Source: Halieaceae bacterium (GTDB lineage Bacteria; Pseudomonadota; Gammaproteobacteria; Pseudomonadales; Halieaceae). From it: a stretch of DNA of 64,000 bases. The position numbers and the translations under genes were made by a program. Shown here in pieces: positions 18,410 through 29,282 of this stretch. The notes beneath the pieces are model-generated. The model saw nothing but the letters and a program-made list of their open reading frames with translations. It made no database searches and was not told where the DNA came from. Within the stretch, counting starts at the first letter, position 1; the number at the start of each line of letters is the position of its first letter. Location: contig CACMGJ010000010.1 of assembly GCA_902613175.1 (NCBI GenBank), positions 1-64,000 of the forward strand, written 5' to 3'.

Positions 18410-19015
18410 TTATCGCATTGCCGTCTGAAGCGCGGCTCGAATTAGTGTTTCGCTGCTATCAATCTCATCCAAATCCACCGCCGACACCAATCTAGATGCC
18501 TCAGTGGGCTTGTATCCGAGCGCAACAAGTGCCTGTTCAGCCTCGGCCCGCATATCGGTGACTACAGGCTGTGCTGCCGTCACAGACGCGCCCGGAAGCA
18601 CGTCGGATAGCCACTGCCCGGCTTTATCTCGCATCTCCACCAGCAATCGCTCGCCCGTCTTCTTTCCAACGCCGGGAAGGGCAACGAGTGCATCGACGTC
18701 ATTTCGGTTCATGCAGGCGGCGAACTGCTCCGTATCCATGCGGGAAAGGATGGCCAAGGCGAGTTTTGGGCCCACACCATTCACTTTGATCAGGTCTCGA
18801 AACAGACGACGGTCGATTTCTCTCACGAAGCCATACAACTGCTGCGCATCTTCTCTGACCACAAAGTGGGTCAGGATGATGGTCTCTTCACCTACGGCAG
18901 GCAGTTGATAAATGGTTGTCATCGGGACGCGAACCTCGTAGCCAACACCAGCCACATCAATAATGACCTCAGGGGCCTGCTTGACCAGCAAAATGCCGCG
19001 GAGTCTCTCGATCAT
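18410..19015 (-). CDS. ruvA: Holliday junction-binding protein RuvA
   Basis: 201 residues with an N-terminal OB fold (MIERLRGILL), two helix-hairpin-helix elements (INGVGPK-like VNGVGPKLAL and LPGVGKKTGERLL) and a C-terminal RuvB-binding domain (ALVALGYKPTEA). It forms the tetramer that holds the four-way junction. Thirteen nucleotides separate it from ruvC. Confidence 0.97.
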   Translation of the reverse strand: MIERLRGILLVKQAPEVIIDVAGVGYEVRVPMTTIYQLPAVGEETIILTHFVVREDAQQLYGFVREIDRRLFRDLIKVNGVGPKLALAILSRMDTEQFAACMNRNDVDALVALPGVGKKTGERLLVEMRDKAGQWLSDVLPGASVTAAQPVVTDMRAEAEQALVALGYKPTEASRLVSAVDLDEIDSSETLIRAALQTAMR

Positions 19016-19028
19016 GGCTGCGTCCCCA

Positions 19029-19547
19029 TTACTTTAATCGCCCTGTAGCGAAGGCCTGTGCTCCGGTCGCTCGTCTTACGGCCGCACCACTAATGTGACA
19101 CAGTGCCGCAGCGAGTGCATCGCTGGCATCCTCTTGCGGCGTTGACGGCAGCTTGAGTAGACGTGTGATCATGTGCTGCACTTGGGCTTTACTCGCACCG
19201 CCAGTGCCCACAACCGCCTGTTTAATCTGACGTGTCGCGTACTCGTGAACTTCAAGATCTGCGAGCGCGCAAACGACCATAGCCGCACCGCGAGCTTGCC
19301 CTAGCTTTAGCGCAGAATCTGCGCTCTTGGCCATAAATACCTGCTCTATCACGGCTAGCGTCGGTTGATACTCGGAAATGATCTGATCGAGCGATTCGGC
19401 AAGCACCTTAAGGCGCGCAGCGAGTAGCTCATCGACCGGCAACTTGATCACGCCACTCGTCACGTAATGCGTGCGCTTACCATCGTTTTCAACTATGCCA
19501 AATCCCGTCTTTCGCGAGCCGGGATCAATCCCCAGAATTCTTGTCAC
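19029..19547 (-). CDS. ruvC: Holliday junction resolvase RuvC
   Basis: 172 residues with the RNase H-like fold and acidic active-site residues in [20 protein letters not shown] and [13 protein letters not shown]. The start is GTG, supported by GGAGAGG a few bases upstream. It cleaves Holliday junctions and is co-directional with ruvA and ruvB. The yebC gene often found between aspS and ruvC is absent here. Confidence 0.97.
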   Translation of the reverse strand: MTRILGIDPGSRKTGFGIVENDGKRTHYVTSGVIKLPVDELLAARLKVLAESLDQIISEYQPTLAVIEQVFMAKSADSALKLGQARGAAMVVCALADLEVHEYATRQIKQAVVGTGGASKAQVQHMITRLLKLPSTPQEDASDALAAALCHISGAAVRRATGAQAFATGRLK

Positions 19548-19612
19548 AATGCCTCTCCGCCCATGGTCTGATTGTGCGGGAAAGAAGCGCTGACGTCATG
19601 TCAGCGCAGAAA

Positions 19613-21379
19613 TTACTTCTCGGGCGTTCGCAATCGAATATTGAGGTCGCGCAGTTGCTGCTCCGACACCTCGCCAGGGGCATCGGTCATGACACATTGC
19701 GCGGACTGTGTTTTGGGGAAAGCGATGACATCGCGAATCGACTGCCCATCGACCATCAGCATGACCAATCGGTCGAGACCAAATGCAAGACCACCGTGGG
19801 GTGGCGCACCGTGCTTGAGTGCCGACAACAGGAAGCCAAACTTGGCATCTGCCTCTTCTTCGGAGATACCAAGCACCTCAAAAACGGCCTTTTGCATGTC
19901 TTGGCGGTGAATACGGATTGACCCACCACCAATCTCGCTGCCATTCAGCACCATGTCATATGCGCGTGACAGCGCCGCCTTGGGCGCCGCTGTCAGCTCA
20001 TCGACAGAGCAAGAGGGCGCCGTGAACGGATGATGTAATGCGGTGAGATTGCCGTCTGTGGTCTCCTCAAACATCGGGAAGTCAACCACCCACAAAGGCG
20101 CCCAACCCTCACCGATCATGTCCATCATCTCGGCTACTTTTAAGCGCAACGCACCCAGCGAATCATTCACAACCTGACGTTTGTCTGCACCAAAGAAGAC
20201 GATATCGCCATCCTCTAACTGTAGGCGTTCTACCAAGGCAGCAACCGTAACCTCAGGCATGAACTTGAGTATGGGAGACTGCAAGCCTTCAACACCCGAC
20301 ACCTTGTCGTTCACTTTGATCCACGCGAGACCGCGTGCCCCATAGTTACCGACATACTTGGTGAGATCGTCGATTTCCTTGCGGCTAATCTTGGCGCCGC
20401 CAGGGACGCGTAAACCGGCAACGCGCCCTGTCTCATCATTTGCAGGGCCCGAGAACACCTTGAACTCTACGTCGGCCATCAGATCATCCACAGAGACGAG
20501 CTCAAGATCGATGCGCAAATCTGGCTTATCCGAGCCGAAACGCTCCATAGCCTCATGCCATGTCATGCGAGGAAACGCTCCGAGGTCGACATTCAAATGC
20601 TGAACGAACAGCTCTTTGACCATGCCTTCCGTGAGGCTCATCACCTCTGACTCATCGGTGAACGATAATTCGATATCAATTTGCGTGAATTCTGGCTGTC
20701 GGTCAGCGCGCAAATCTTCATCTCTGAAACAACGCGCGATTTGGTAATAGCGATCAAAGCCCGAAACCATTAGAAGCTGTTTAAAAAGCTGCGGGGACTG
20801 AGGTAGCGCAAAAAATTTCGATGCGTTGGTTCTACTTGGCACCAAATAGTCCCTGGCGCCCTCAGGTGTCGCGCGCGTCAGAACGGGTGTCTCAATGTCT
20901 AGAAAGCCCGCAGACTCCAGATAGGTCCGAATCGTGGAAGTAATGCGTGAGCGGCTGATTAGATTTCGCTGCATAGAGTCGCGGCGAAGGTCCATGAAGC
21001 GGTACCGCAGGCGCACGTCTTCGCCCACGGATTGGTGTGCATCAAGGGGGAAAGGAGGCGGTGCCGCCTCGTTCAAAATCACAAGCTCTTTTCCAAGGAT
21101 CTCTATGTGGCCGGTGGCCATTGCAGGATTAATCGTTTCGGTAGCGCGATTGCGGATGCGCCCCGTAATCTGCAGTACGTACTCACTGCGCACACGATCG
21201 GCCAAATCGAAGTGCTCTTTGGTGTCTGGATCAAAGACGACCTGCACAATGCCTTCGCGATCGCGCATGTCGAGAAAGATCACCCCACCGTGATCGCGTC
21301 GCCGGTCTACCCAACCACAGATAGTGACCGTTTCGCCAACAGCGACATCCTTTGTAGCACCGCAATAATGTGTCCGCAT
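19613..21379 (-). CDS. aspS: Aspartyl-tRNA synthetase
   Basis: 588 residues, the bacterial-type length with the inserted GAD domain. An N-terminal OB anticodon-binding domain ([26 protein letters not shown]) precedes class II motifs, including [27 protein letters not shown] and the C-terminal [13 protein letters not shown]. It charges tRNA-Asp in the cytosol. The gene lies 65 nt upstream of ruvC and may head the cluster. Confidence 0.97.
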   Translation of the reverse strand: MRTHYCGATKDVAVGETVTICGWVDRRRDHGGVIFLDMRDREGIVQVVFDPDTKEHFDLADRVRSEYVLQITGRIRNRATETINPAMATGHIEILGKELVILNEAAPPPFPLDAHQSVGEDVRLRYRFMDLRRDSMQRNLISRSRITSTIRTYLESAGFLDIETPVLTRATPEGARDYLVPSRTNASKFFALPQSPQLFKQLLMVSGFDRYYQIARCFRDEDLRADRQPEFTQIDIELSFTDESEVMSLTEGMVKELFVQHLNVDLGAFPRMTWHEAMERFGSDKPDLRIDLELVSVDDLMADVEFKVFSGPANDETGRVAGLRVPGGAKISRKEIDDLTKYVGNYGARGLAWIKVNDKVSGVEGLQSPILKFMPEVTVAALVERLQLEDGDIVFFGADKRQVVNDSLGALRLKVAEMMDMIGEGWAPLWVVDFPMFEETTDGNLTALHHPFTAPSCSVDELTAAPKAALSRAYDMVLNGSEIGGGSIRIHRQDMQKAVFEVLGISEEEADAKFGFLLSALKHGAPPHGGLAFGLDRLVMLMVDGQSIRDVIAFPKTQSAQCVMTDAPGEVSEQQLRDLNIRLRTPEK

Positions 21380-21418
21380 TAGTACTCTTTAATTATCCTC
21401 TTCCTGTCTTCCCCAGCA

Positions 21419-21694
21419 CTAATCTGACGATGTCGTTGAGGAGGCAGGTGTTGCAGATGCTGAAGCGCCGCTCGAGTCAGATTTCGAGTCATTGGCTAAG
21501 TTCTTCTTCACACCCGTTTTAAAATCGGTTTCGTACCAACCTGATCCAGCGAGCCTGAACGCAGGCGCTGACACTTTTTTCTTCAAGGACGATTGGCCGC
21601 ATGCCGGACAATCCGTCAGCGTGGCATCTGATATTTTCTGCAGTGCCTCATGCGCGTTACCGCCGGCACCACATACGTACTCGTAAATTGGCAT
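21419..21694 (-). CDS. FmdB-like zinc ribbon protein, first CxxC incomplete
   Basis: 91 residues. The N-terminus MPIYEYVCGAGG is the FmdB/CxxC_CxxC_SSSS family start, but where the family usually has CxxC the second Cys is Gly (GGC codon). The second pair, DCPACGQ, is intact. A low-complexity Ser/Ala/Thr tail follows residue 70. It lies just upstream of aspS, a usual place for this family. Function is poorly defined; the loss of one zinc ligand makes metal binding uncertain. Confidence 0.85.
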   Translation of the reverse strand: MPIYEYVCGAGGNAHEALQKISDATLTDCPACGQSSLKKKVSAPAFRLAGSGWYETDFKTGVKKNLANDSKSDSSGASASATPASSTTSSD

Positions 21695-21806
21695 GCGAAC
21701 ATTCTCAAAGATGATGAACCGAACTCCGCACCCTACCGCGCGGAGCGCGAGAGATTACACTAATCAGGGCTCGAGGTTAATGGCATTACTCGCTCAATGG
21801 GGTTTA

Positions 21807-22163
21807 TTACGAGTTAGCAAAGCCTTTCAGTCTCTTCAGAGCTCGAATTTTTACCGTTCTTGACTCCGGCCGGGCCGCAAATACCGTCTCTTCACCGGTA
21901 AAGGGATTGATACCTTTCCGAGCTTTTACAGCTGGACGCGTGGCTGTTGCGAACTTGGCCAATCCCGGCAACGTAAACTCTCCCGGGCCGTCGGTTTTCA
22001 TTTGATCTGCAAGCACGTCCTCGAGCGCAGCAAAAACCTCGGTCACGCGCTTCTTGCTGAGACCGGTTCTCTCTGAAATCGCCCGATGCAAATCTCGCTT
22101 TGAAAGCCCAGCTGTTTGCTTCTTTTTCTTACCTTTTTTGGTCTTCATCTTTTCGGCTTGCAC
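21807..22163 (-). CDS. HU-like DNA-binding protein with lysine-rich N-terminus
   Basis: 118 residues. The core from about residue 20 matches the HU/IHF fold (LSKRDLHRAISERTGLSKKRVTEVF), with a DNA-arm region (TRPAVKARKGINPFTGEE). It is longer than HU (about 90) because of a KTKKGKKKKQ extension and a modified C-terminus (IRALKRLKGFANS). The GTG start at 22163 has GGAG 8 nt upstream and is preferred to the ATG at 22148. Likely a nucleoid-associated protein; whether it replaces or supplements HU cannot be told from this window. Confidence 0.85.
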   Translation of the reverse strand: MQAEKMKTKKGKKKKQTAGLSKRDLHRAISERTGLSKKRVTEVFAALEDVLADQMKTDGPGEFTLPGLAKFATATRPAVKARKGINPFTGEETVFAARPESRTVKIRALKRLKGFANS

Positions 22164-22418
22164 GCTCTTTTCTCCGAATTCGCTACAGGATCTTTCAGCG
22201 TCCGCTGTAGCTCCATGGGGTGGCTAGAATAGACACCGATCCAGCGACTGACAACCGTCTTGAGACGCACCCAACCACTCATCCGTTGCGAAGATATGCG
22301 AGCGATGTACACGAGATGGGTGAATTGTTACCTAGCGACCTAAAAACCCAGTTTTGGTACACTGTGCCGCTGCGCTTCACAGCAACTTTTTCGGTTAATG
22401 TATTCATAGGAAACCTTG

Positions 22419-24125
22419 ATGCGATTTTCAAATTTTCCCATCTCTACCACCAAGGAAACACCAGCAGATGCAGAGGTGATTAGCCACCAGCTCATGCTCC
22501 GCGCAGGCCTTATCAAACGCATCGCTGCAGGCATCTATACCTGGATGCCATTGGGATTGAAAGTCGTCCGAAACGTCGAGCGTGTGGTTCGGGAAGAAAT
22601 GGAAAATGCGGGTGCCGTCGAGGTGGCCATGCCCGTCGTTCAGCCTGCAGAACTGTGGCAGGAATCGGGCCGTTGGGAGCAGTATGGTCCCGAGCTGGCG
22701 CGTGTAAAGGATCGGCATGAACGCGATTTCTGCCTGGGGCCGACTCACGAGGAAGTTATTACAGAATTGGCCAAGTCGGAAATCAAAAGCTATAAGCGCT
22801 TACCCATTAACTATTTCCAAATTCAAACGAAGTTCAGAGACGAAATTCGCCCGCGGTTTGGTGTCATGCGCTCGCGCGAGTTCGTGATGAAAGATGCCTA
22901 CTCATTCCACGAAAACCATGCATCGCTTGAGAAAACCTACTGGCGAATGCACAAGGCTTACTCGACTATTTTTGACAGGCTTGGCTTGGACTATCGCCTC
23001 GTTGAGGCCGACACAGGCTCAATTGGCGGAAGTCACTCCCACGAGTTCCATGTCTTGGCTGATTCAGGAGAAGACGACATTGCCTTCTCCACAGAGAGTG
23101 ATTTCGCTGCCAATGTTGAGCTAGCTGAGGCGCTAACACCCGATGCGGTTCCAGCAGAACACGAGCCAATGACAGTGTTCGACACGCCCGATACAAAGAC
23201 CATCGATGCACTTGAGAAAAAGCATGGCGTTGCCGCCAGCGCATCCATCAAGACGTTGTTTGTCGAAGGCGAGGATGGCGAACTGGTGGCGCTTGTCTTG
23301 CGTGGCGATCATCAGCTCAATCCAATTAAAGCCGAGAAACTCCCTGGCATGAGCCAACCACTCAAGATGGCTCAAGAAGAAGCGGCCATAGCAGCGACGG
23401 GGGCATCCTTTGGATCACTGGGACCTGTGGGCCTCAATGCACGCATCGTCGTTGACCGAGCCGCATCAGTACTTAGCAACTTCGTCTGCGGCGCCAATGA
23501 GGACGACAAGCACTTGAGAGGTGTGAACTGGCACCGGGATATCACCAGATTTGAAGTCGCCGACTTGCGAACCATCGCCGCAGGTGACCCCAGTCCTTGT
23601 GGCAAGGGGCAGGTTGAAATTAAGCGCGGTATCGAAGTCGGCCACATTTTCCAGCTCGGCACCAAGTATTCCGAAGCCATGCGCGCCGAAGTTCTCGACC
23701 AAACTGGCAAATCGGTTCCCATGAGTATGGGGTGCTACGGAATAGGTATCACGCGGATTGTGGCAGCCGCTATCGAGCAAAATAATGATGAGAACGGCAT
23801 CATCTGGCCCGAAACTATGGCGCCCTTCTCAGTCGTTCTTATCCCACTTGGCATGGATAAGTCTGAGACTGTCGCTGAGGCCGCCGAGGCACTTTATGCA
23901 GACCTAAAGGCCCGCGGCATCAATGTCGCAATGGATGACCGTAAAGAAAGACCGGGTGTGAAGTTCGCCGATTGCGAGCTCATCGGTATCCCTTTGCGAG
24001 TCACTGTGGGAGAGCGATCGCTGGCCGATGGCGTCGTTGAGATACAAGGTCGAAGAGAAGCAGAGGCTAAACGGGTTGCCATTGCGGACGCAGCCCAGCA
24101 CCTTGCAGAGCGCGTGAGTGGTTAG
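22419..24125 (+). CDS. proS: Prolyl-tRNA synthetase (bacterial type)
   Basis: 568 residues, close to the E. coli length. Class II motifs are present ([25 protein letters not shown]), as is an INS-like editing domain in the middle (about 225-400, with a YbaK-type segment) and the C-terminal anticodon-binding domain ([12 protein letters not shown]). I chose the ATG at 22419 with AGGAAA upstream; the ORF track begins one codon earlier at TTG. The 256 nt upstream, between it and the divergent HU-like gene, must hold both promoters. Confidence 0.97.
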   Translation: MRFSNFPISTTKETPADAEVISHQLMLRAGLIKRIAAGIYTWMPLGLKVVRNVERVVREEMENAGAVEVAMPVVQPAELWQESGRWEQYGPELARVKDRHERDFCLGPTHEEVITELAKSEIKSYKRLPINYFQIQTKFRDEIRPRFGVMRSREFVMKDAYSFHENHASLEKTYWRMHKAYSTIFDRLGLDYRLVEADTGSIGGSHSHEFHVLADSGEDDIAFSTESDFAANVELAEALTPDAVPAEHEPMTVFDTPDTKTIDALEKKHGVAASASIKTLFVEGEDGELVALVLRGDHQLNPIKAEKLPGMSQPLKMAQEEAAIAATGASFGSLGPVGLNARIVVDRAASVLSNFVCGANEDDKHLRGVNWHRDITRFEVADLRTIAAGDPSPCGKGQVEIKRGIEVGHIFQLGTKYSEAMRAEVLDQTGKSVPMSMGCYGIGITRIVAAAIEQNNDENGIIWPETMAPFSVVLIPLGMDKSETVAEAAEALYADLKARGINVAMDDRKERPGVKFADCELIGIPLRVTVGERSLADGVVEIQGRREAEAKRVAIADAAQHLAERVSG

Positions 24126-24196
24126 AGCGAGCTGATAGACCCAAAAGCAACCTGCCTCTGCGGTCGATTGACCTACGAGGGGAAACGCTACACCCT

Positions 24197-25069
24197 ATGC
24201 TAGGCCAAATGGGAAACGGAGCTTCAAAACCCGTGGATACAAATGCCTTTCAACGTTGGAATACAGATCTGGCCAACATCGTTGCGCATGTTGGCGAGCC
24301 TATTTTTTTTCAGCAGGTATTCGCCGCCATTGAGGCGCAAGTACCAGTGGCCTTTCCACAGGCTTGGCTCTATCACCGGGACCTCCCGCCAAAGCTGCTA
24401 GATCACAAAATCCCAAAAGAAGCCTACGGCTCTCAAGTTGACGAGTACTTAGAAGGCCCTTATCGCGAAGATCCTTTTTTTAAGATTTCGCTGAACTCCC
24501 CTCGAAATAACTGCTACCGCCTTTCACGACTGGTCACCGGAGATTTCGAGGACAGTAGTTACCATCAAAATTACTACGCCATCACTGGCACGGTTGATGA
24601 GGCCATCATTGTCACCCGTCTGGACGATGGCAGTGTGGTCAATATCAGTCTCATGCGCCTTGAAAACCAAGGAGAGTTCAGTGAGGACGAGTACAACTGG
24701 CTGTACAGTGTCAGTCAGGTCATCGCAGAACTGATTGACCTTCATACGCGGCGGGAAGAATTTGTAGAGAGCAATCTGCTGCAACCCAGTGTCGACCATC
24801 ATATTCAACAGGGTTTTGAGTCATTCGGTTCAAGTTATGTGAGCGACAGAGAGCAAGAAGTCTTGGAGCTACTACTCCGAGGTTATGGCGCGGACACCAG
24901 CGCGGAAAAACTCGACATTTCACTGGAGACCGTCCGTCGTCACAGAAAGTCGATCTACAAGAAACTTGATGTCAACAGTCAGGCCGATTTGTTTGCGCTC
25001 TTTATCAACGCCATCCCCTACGTCGCGCAGGCCAAGGGCGATGATCCATTAAAAATCTATATGAATTAA
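24197..25069 (+). CDS. LuxR-type transcriptional regulator
   Basis: 290 residues. A C-terminal LuxR/FixJ helix-turn-helix is clear (about residues 215-272: VSDREQEVLELLLRGYGADT, ISLETVRRHRKSIYKKL). The N-terminal 190 residues are not a receiver domain, since the phosphoacceptor pattern is missing; they look like a PAS/GAF-like sensor, but I cannot assign it. The start may be the ATG at 24197 or 24209. It lies 100 nt upstream of a PuuA-like gene and could control it; that is inference from proximity. Confidence 0.85.
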   Translation: MLGQMGNGASKPVDTNAFQRWNTDLANIVAHVGEPIFFQQVFAAIEAQVPVAFPQAWLYHRDLPPKLLDHKIPKEAYGSQVDEYLEGPYREDPFFKISLNSPRNNCYRLSRLVTGDFEDSSYHQNYYAITGTVDEAIIVTRLDDGSVVNISLMRLENQGEFSEDEYNWLYSVSQVIAELIDLHTRREEFVESNLLQPSVDHHIQQGFESFGSSYVSDREQEVLELLLRGYGADTSAEKLDISLETVRRHRKSIYKKLDVNSQADLFALFINAIPYVAQAKGDDPLKIYMN

Positions 25070-25169
25070 TGAGACTGACCCAGCTAAGGTATCGATTGCC
25101 CCAGCTTGGTCATTGAGCGAACGCGCGCGACGACCCACCATTTGGGCTTACCCCAAACGAGTCTAGGTT

Positions 25170-26510
25170 GTGCAGTCGACAAGACAATTTCTCAACGCCT
25201 ATCCGGACATCACTATGGTCGAAGCGCTGATCACCGACTGCAACGGGATCGCGCGCGGAAAGTGGCTGCCCGTGCAAAAACTCGACACGATCGAGAAGCA
25301 GGGCCTCAAGCTCCCTAAGTCGGCGCTGGGACTCGACGTGTGGGGTCGTGATATTCCTGCGCTGGCTCACGCCAATGGCGATATCGACGGATACTGCCAC
25401 TTGGTCGAGGGTTCGCTTCGACCCCTCCTGACTGAGCGCGGTGTGGATCAGGCTCAGGTGTTGCTCAGCATGTTTGATAAGGACGGAAGTCCGTACATGG
25501 GGGACCCCCGACAGGTGCTACAGGCACTGGTAACCCGATTCACCGAGAAAGAACTCAAGCCATGTATGGCCGTCGAGCTGGAGTTCAGCTTGCTTCCAAA
25601 GCCAGAAACCAGTGAAGCCATTGGTACAGCGCTTCGAGATCAAAACGCCGTAGGCGGCAACTTATACGCCCTCAGCGAACTCGATTACCACGGCCCGCTA
25701 CTCGAAGCATTGCGACAGGCATTTGATACCCAGGACCTCCCCTACGAGGGCATTATCAAAGAATCAGCCCCCAGCCAGTTCGAAATCAATGTGGCACACA
25801 GTGATGATGTCATGCTTCTCGCGGATCAAGTGATCAGAATGCAGCGCACTATCAGAGCGGTTTCGGCACGCCACGGCTTTGTCGCCAGCTTTATGCCAAA
25901 GCCCATTGATGATGAGGCTGGTAACGGATTGCATGTGCACTGCAGCCTGCTTGACGAAAAGGGAATCAATGTCTTCGATGATGGCGGTGAGGAAGGCTCT
26001 GACCTATTACGTTACGCAGTTGCTGGATGTTTGGAATTGCTGCCAGCTTCCATGCTTCTGTTCGCACCCAGTTTCAATGCCTACCGGCGATTTCAACCGG
26101 GCAATCATGCACCAACCGAATCTGCTTGGGGTTACGACAACCGAACCGCGGCGATTCGTATTCCCGAGAGCCCAGGCGCGGCCCGCCGCATTGAGCATCG
26201 CGTGGCCGGGGCCGACGCCAACCCCTATCTGGTATTAGCAGCAGTGCTGGCCGGGATTTGGCACGGCATCGAGAACACGCTGTCACCGCCAAACCCTATC
26301 GAGGGAAATGCTTGGGATCAGGAGATCGATGCACCTGCCCTACCTACCACCATGGATGAGGCCATATCGGTCTTCGATAAGTCGGACGTTTTATCAAGCT
26401 ACCTGACGAGCGAGTTCAAAACGCTATTTTTAGCAACGAAAGTGCAAGAGTGGAACGAGTTCGCTAAGCGCGTCACCGAATTCGAACTGGAAACTTACCT
26501 GAGAATGTAG
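25170..26510 (+). CDS. Glutamine synthetase family ligase (PuuA-like)
   Basis: 446 residues of the glutamine synthetase fold with MAVELEFSLL (Glu ligands), IKESAPSQFEINVAHSDD, AGNGLHVHCSL and FQPGNHAPTESAWGYDNR, plus RIEHRVAGADANPYLVLAA. These match gamma-glutamylpolyamine synthetases of the PuuA group rather than GlnA, and the GlnA adenylylation loop is not apparent. The start is GTG. The expected reaction is ATP-dependent gamma-glutamylation of an amine such as putrescine; the substrate is not proven. No puuB or puuC homologue is in the window. Confidence 0.9.
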   Translation: MQSTRQFLNAYPDITMVEALITDCNGIARGKWLPVQKLDTIEKQGLKLPKSALGLDVWGRDIPALAHANGDIDGYCHLVEGSLRPLLTERGVDQAQVLLSMFDKDGSPYMGDPRQVLQALVTRFTEKELKPCMAVELEFSLLPKPETSEAIGTALRDQNAVGGNLYALSELDYHGPLLEALRQAFDTQDLPYEGIIKESAPSQFEINVAHSDDVMLLADQVIRMQRTIRAVSARHGFVASFMPKPIDDEAGNGLHVHCSLLDEKGINVFDDGGEEGSDLLRYAVAGCLELLPASMLLFAPSFNAYRRFQPGNHAPTESAWGYDNRTAAIRIPESPGAARRIEHRVAGADANPYLVLAAVLAGIWHGIENTLSPPNPIEGNAWDQEIDAPALPTTMDEAISVFDKSDVLSSYLTSEFKTLFLATKVQEWNEFAKRVTEFELETYLRM

Positions 26511-26546
26511 TTTCCTTCGCGGCCCGTTGTTTCAAGGAAGCTCGCA

Positions 26547-27026
26547 ATGTCCAACGTTTATGATTATTCAGCCACGCTCGCTACCGGCACCGAGGCCTCG
26601 TTATCGGACTACAAAGGACGAGTCCTTCTGGTGGTAAATACAGCGTCGAAGTGCGGCTTCACCCCCCAATACGAGGGGCTTGAGAAGCTATACCAAGACC
26701 ACAAAGACGCTGGTTTTTCGGTTCTGGCTTTCCCGTGTAACCAGTTCGGCGCTCAGGAACCCGGTAGCACTGAAGAAATTGTAGAGTTTTGTGAGATGCG
26801 CTTTAAGACCAGCTTCCCATTATTCGAGAAGATTGAAGTCAACGGTGACGGGACCCATCCGCTATACAAGCATCTGAAATCCTCTGTGAAAGGCATCATG
26901 GGAACCGAGCGCATCAAATGGAACTTCACAAAATTTCTCGTCAATCGCGAGGGAGAGGTTGTCGCTCGATTTGGGTCTCAAAAGAAGCCCGCTGACATAG
27001 CGCAAAAAATCAAAGCGCTTCTATAA
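26547..27026 (+). CDS. Glutathione peroxidase family protein
   Basis: 159 residues, with the peroxidatic Cys in NTASKCGFTPQY, the second conserved FPCNQFGAQEP and KWNFTKFLV, a standard thiol-dependent Gpx. The Cys at the active site replaces selenocysteine. AAGGAAG precedes the ATG. It faces prfC, convergent, with 14 nt between. Expected to reduce peroxides with thioredoxin or glutathione; which donor is not visible. Confidence 0.93.
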   Translation: MSNVYDYSATLATGTEASLSDYKGRVLLVVNTASKCGFTPQYEGLEKLYQDHKDAGFSVLAFPCNQFGAQEPGSTEEIVEFCEMRFKTSFPLFEKIEVNGDGTHPLYKHLKSSVKGIMGTERIKWNFTKFLVNREGEVVARFGSQKKPADIAQKIKALL

Positions 27027-27040
27027 AGGGTAACGCGCAA

Positions 27041-28618
27041 TCAATGCTCTCGAGTTTCTCTAAAGCGGATGTCGGGCCAGCGCTCCTGCATTAGCGATAG
27101 ATTGACTCGGGTTGGCGCGAGGTAGGTGAGATAGCCTCCGCCATCCTCAGACAGGTGATCGGCAGCCTTCTTTCGAAAATCTTCTAACTTTCTGGGGTCT
27201 TCCGCGTCCAACCACCGAGCGGTGTAGATACTGACCGGCTCATAGATGGCGTCGACCTTATATTCATCCTTCAACCGGTGAGCAACGACATCAAATTGCA
27301 GCTGCCCTACAGCACCAACAATCAAATCCGTTGTATTGAGCGGCGAGAAGACCTGCGTCGACCCCTCTTCTGACAACTGTTGTAAGCCCTTTTGTAAGGC
27401 TTTCATTTTCATGGGATCCGATAACCGAATCTTGCGGAAGAGTTCGGGCGCAAAATGCGGAATACCCGTGAATTGCAACGCTTCTCCAGACGTAAATGTA
27501 TCGCCGATCTGGATCGTGCCGTGATTATGAAGACCAATGATGTCGCCCGCTACGGCGGACTCGACCAATTCACGCTCACCGGCTTTAAACGATACTGCGT
27601 CCGCAATTCTGATGTCTTTATCGATTCGGACATGGCGCATTTTCATGCCTTTTTCGTAGCGCCCTGAACAGACGCGAACAAAAGCAATGCGGTCGCGATG
27701 CTTGGGATCCATGTTGGCCTGAATTTTAAACACGAAGCCGGAAAATTCGGCTTCAGTGGGCGCAACATCACGCGATTGCGTGGTTCTCAATTGGGGCTCG
27801 GGTGCCCACTCAACAAAATCGTCCATCATTTCCCTGACACCAAAATTACCGAGCGCGGTTCCGAAGAATACGGGGGTCTGCTTTCCCTCTAGAAAAGCCG
27901 CTTTGTCAAAGGTGTGACTGGCACCACGAACAAGCTCAACCTCATCGCAAAAGTCATCGTATTCATCTCCCAGCAAGTCACGCGCCTCGTCAGATTCGAG
28001 CCCAGAAATGCGTTGATCGGGCGGCAGTACCTGTCCATGACCTTTCTCGTAGTAGTGAATGGTGTTCGTATACAGGTTGTAAACACCCTTGAAAAACTTA
28101 CCCATGCCAATAGGCCAGTTAATCGGTGCTGCCTCGATCTTTAACACTTTCTCGATTTCATCAAGCAACTCAATGGCATCACGAATATCGCGGTCCAACT
28201 TGTTTACAAACCCTATGATCGGGGTGTCACGCAGTCGACAGACATTCATTAGCTTAATGGTTCTATCCTCTACCCCTTTCGCACCATCGACAACCATCAG
28301 GGCGGAATCCACCGCAGTCAGCGTGCGGTAGGTGTCCTCCGAGAAGTCTTCGTGACCGGGAGTATCAAGAAGGTTGACCATACGATCGTGATAGGGAAAT
28401 TGCATGACCGAGGAAGTGACTGAAATGCCACGCTCCTGCTCCATTGCCATCCAGTCAGATGTCGCGTGCGGGCCACGCTTTCCTTTCACGGAACCCGCTA
28501 CCTGAATGGCCGACCCCAGCAACAGAAGCTTCTCTGTGATGGTGGTTTTACCTGCGTCAGGGTGAGAGATGATGGCGAATGTGCGGCGCGCGTTAATGAC
28601 GCTGTCGTTTTCTGACAT
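27041..28618 (-). CDS. prfC: Peptide chain release factor 3
   Basis: 525 residues, translational GTPase. G1 [17 protein letters not shown]3 [14 protein letters not shown] and G4 NKLDRD are complete, and the C-terminal domain ([23 protein letters not shown]) matches RF3. It recycles RF1/RF2 from the ribosome. A 49-nt gap separates it from lipB; it appears to be a single-gene unit. Confidence 0.97.
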   Translation of the reverse strand: MSENDSVINARRTFAIISHPDAGKTTITEKLLLLGSAIQVAGSVKGKRGPHATSDWMAMEQERGISVTSSVMQFPYHDRMVNLLDTPGHEDFSEDTYRTLTAVDSALMVVDGAKGVEDRTIKLMNVCRLRDTPIIGFVNKLDRDIRDAIELLDEIEKVLKIEAAPINWPIGMGKFFKGVYNLYTNTIHYYEKGHGQVLPPDQRISGLESDEARDLLGDEYDDFCDEVELVRGASHTFDKAAFLEGKQTPVFFGTALGNFGVREMMDDFVEWAPEPQLRTTQSRDVAPTEAEFSGFVFKIQANMDPKHRDRIAFVRVCSGRYEKGMKMRHVRIDKDIRIADAVSFKAGERELVESAVAGDIIGLHNHGTIQIGDTFTSGEALQFTGIPHFAPELFRKIRLSDPMKMKALQKGLQQLSEEGSTQVFSPLNTTDLIVGAVGQLQFDVVAHRLKDEYKVDAIYEPVSIYTARWLDAEDPRKLEDFRKKAADHLSEDGGGYLTYLAPTRVNLSLMQERWPDIRFRETREH

Positions 28619-28667
28619 GAGTCCTCCGATGACGCCGCGGATTATGCCACTTAAAGAGGCCGGTCGC

Positions 28668-29279
28668 TTATTGAAGCGGGAGTTTTGAGAGTAAATGCTC
28701 CACTAATCGCTCGGAGGCATCCGCTTGTGACGGACATTGCTCACCGAGAAGTTGTGCTAGGGAGGTCACTCGCAAACCAGCATAGCCGCAAGGGTTAATT
28801 CTCCCAAAGTGCTCTAGATCTGGGTTCACATTAAGCGCGAGACCGTGATAGCTAGATCCTCGACTAATTTTTAAGCCCAATGATGCGATCTTCTCGCCCA
28901 ACACGTAGACGCCGGGGGCTTTTGGGTCCGCCTCTGCAACCAGGCCAAACTCAGACAAAAAGGCGATGATGGCCTGCTCGAGTCCAGTGACCAAGTCGCG
29001 AACACCCAGCTTTGCCCTGCGGATATCACACAAAACATAAACGACAATCTGTCCCGGTCCGTGATAGGTCACCTGTCCACCGCGGTCTGTTCTGATCACC
29101 TCGATCTCGCCCGGTGCCAGCAAGTGCTCCTCTTTCCCAGCAATACCTTGTGTAAATACGGGGGGATGCTCGAGCACCCATAGCTCATCGGGCGTTTCGA
29201 CGCCGCGCGCCTGAGTGAATGCTTTCATTGCCTCGATCGTAGGGAGGTAGTCGACATGACCCAGATCGCGGACAACCAT
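28668..29279 (-). CDS. lipB: Octanoyltransferase LipB
   Basis: 203 residues with [12 protein letters not shown], the lysine-containing [20 protein letters not shown] and the catalytic Cys in [13 protein letters not shown]. It transfers octanoyl groups from ACP to lipoyl domains, the first step of lipoate assembly. The start lies 3 nt after the ybeD stop. No lipA follows in the window, unlike many relatives where lipA is adjacent. Confidence 0.97.
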   Translation of the reverse strand: MVVRDLGHVDYLPTIEAMKAFTQARGVETPDELWVLEHPPVFTQGIAGKEEHLLAPGEIEVIRTDRGGQVTYHGPGQIVVYVLCDIRRAKLGVRDLVTGLEQAIIAFLSEFGLVAEADPKAPGVYVLGEKIASLGLKISRGSSYHGLALNVNPDLEHFGRINPCGYAGLRVTSLAQLLGEQCPSQADASERLVEHLLSKLPLQ

Positions 29280-29282
29280 GAC

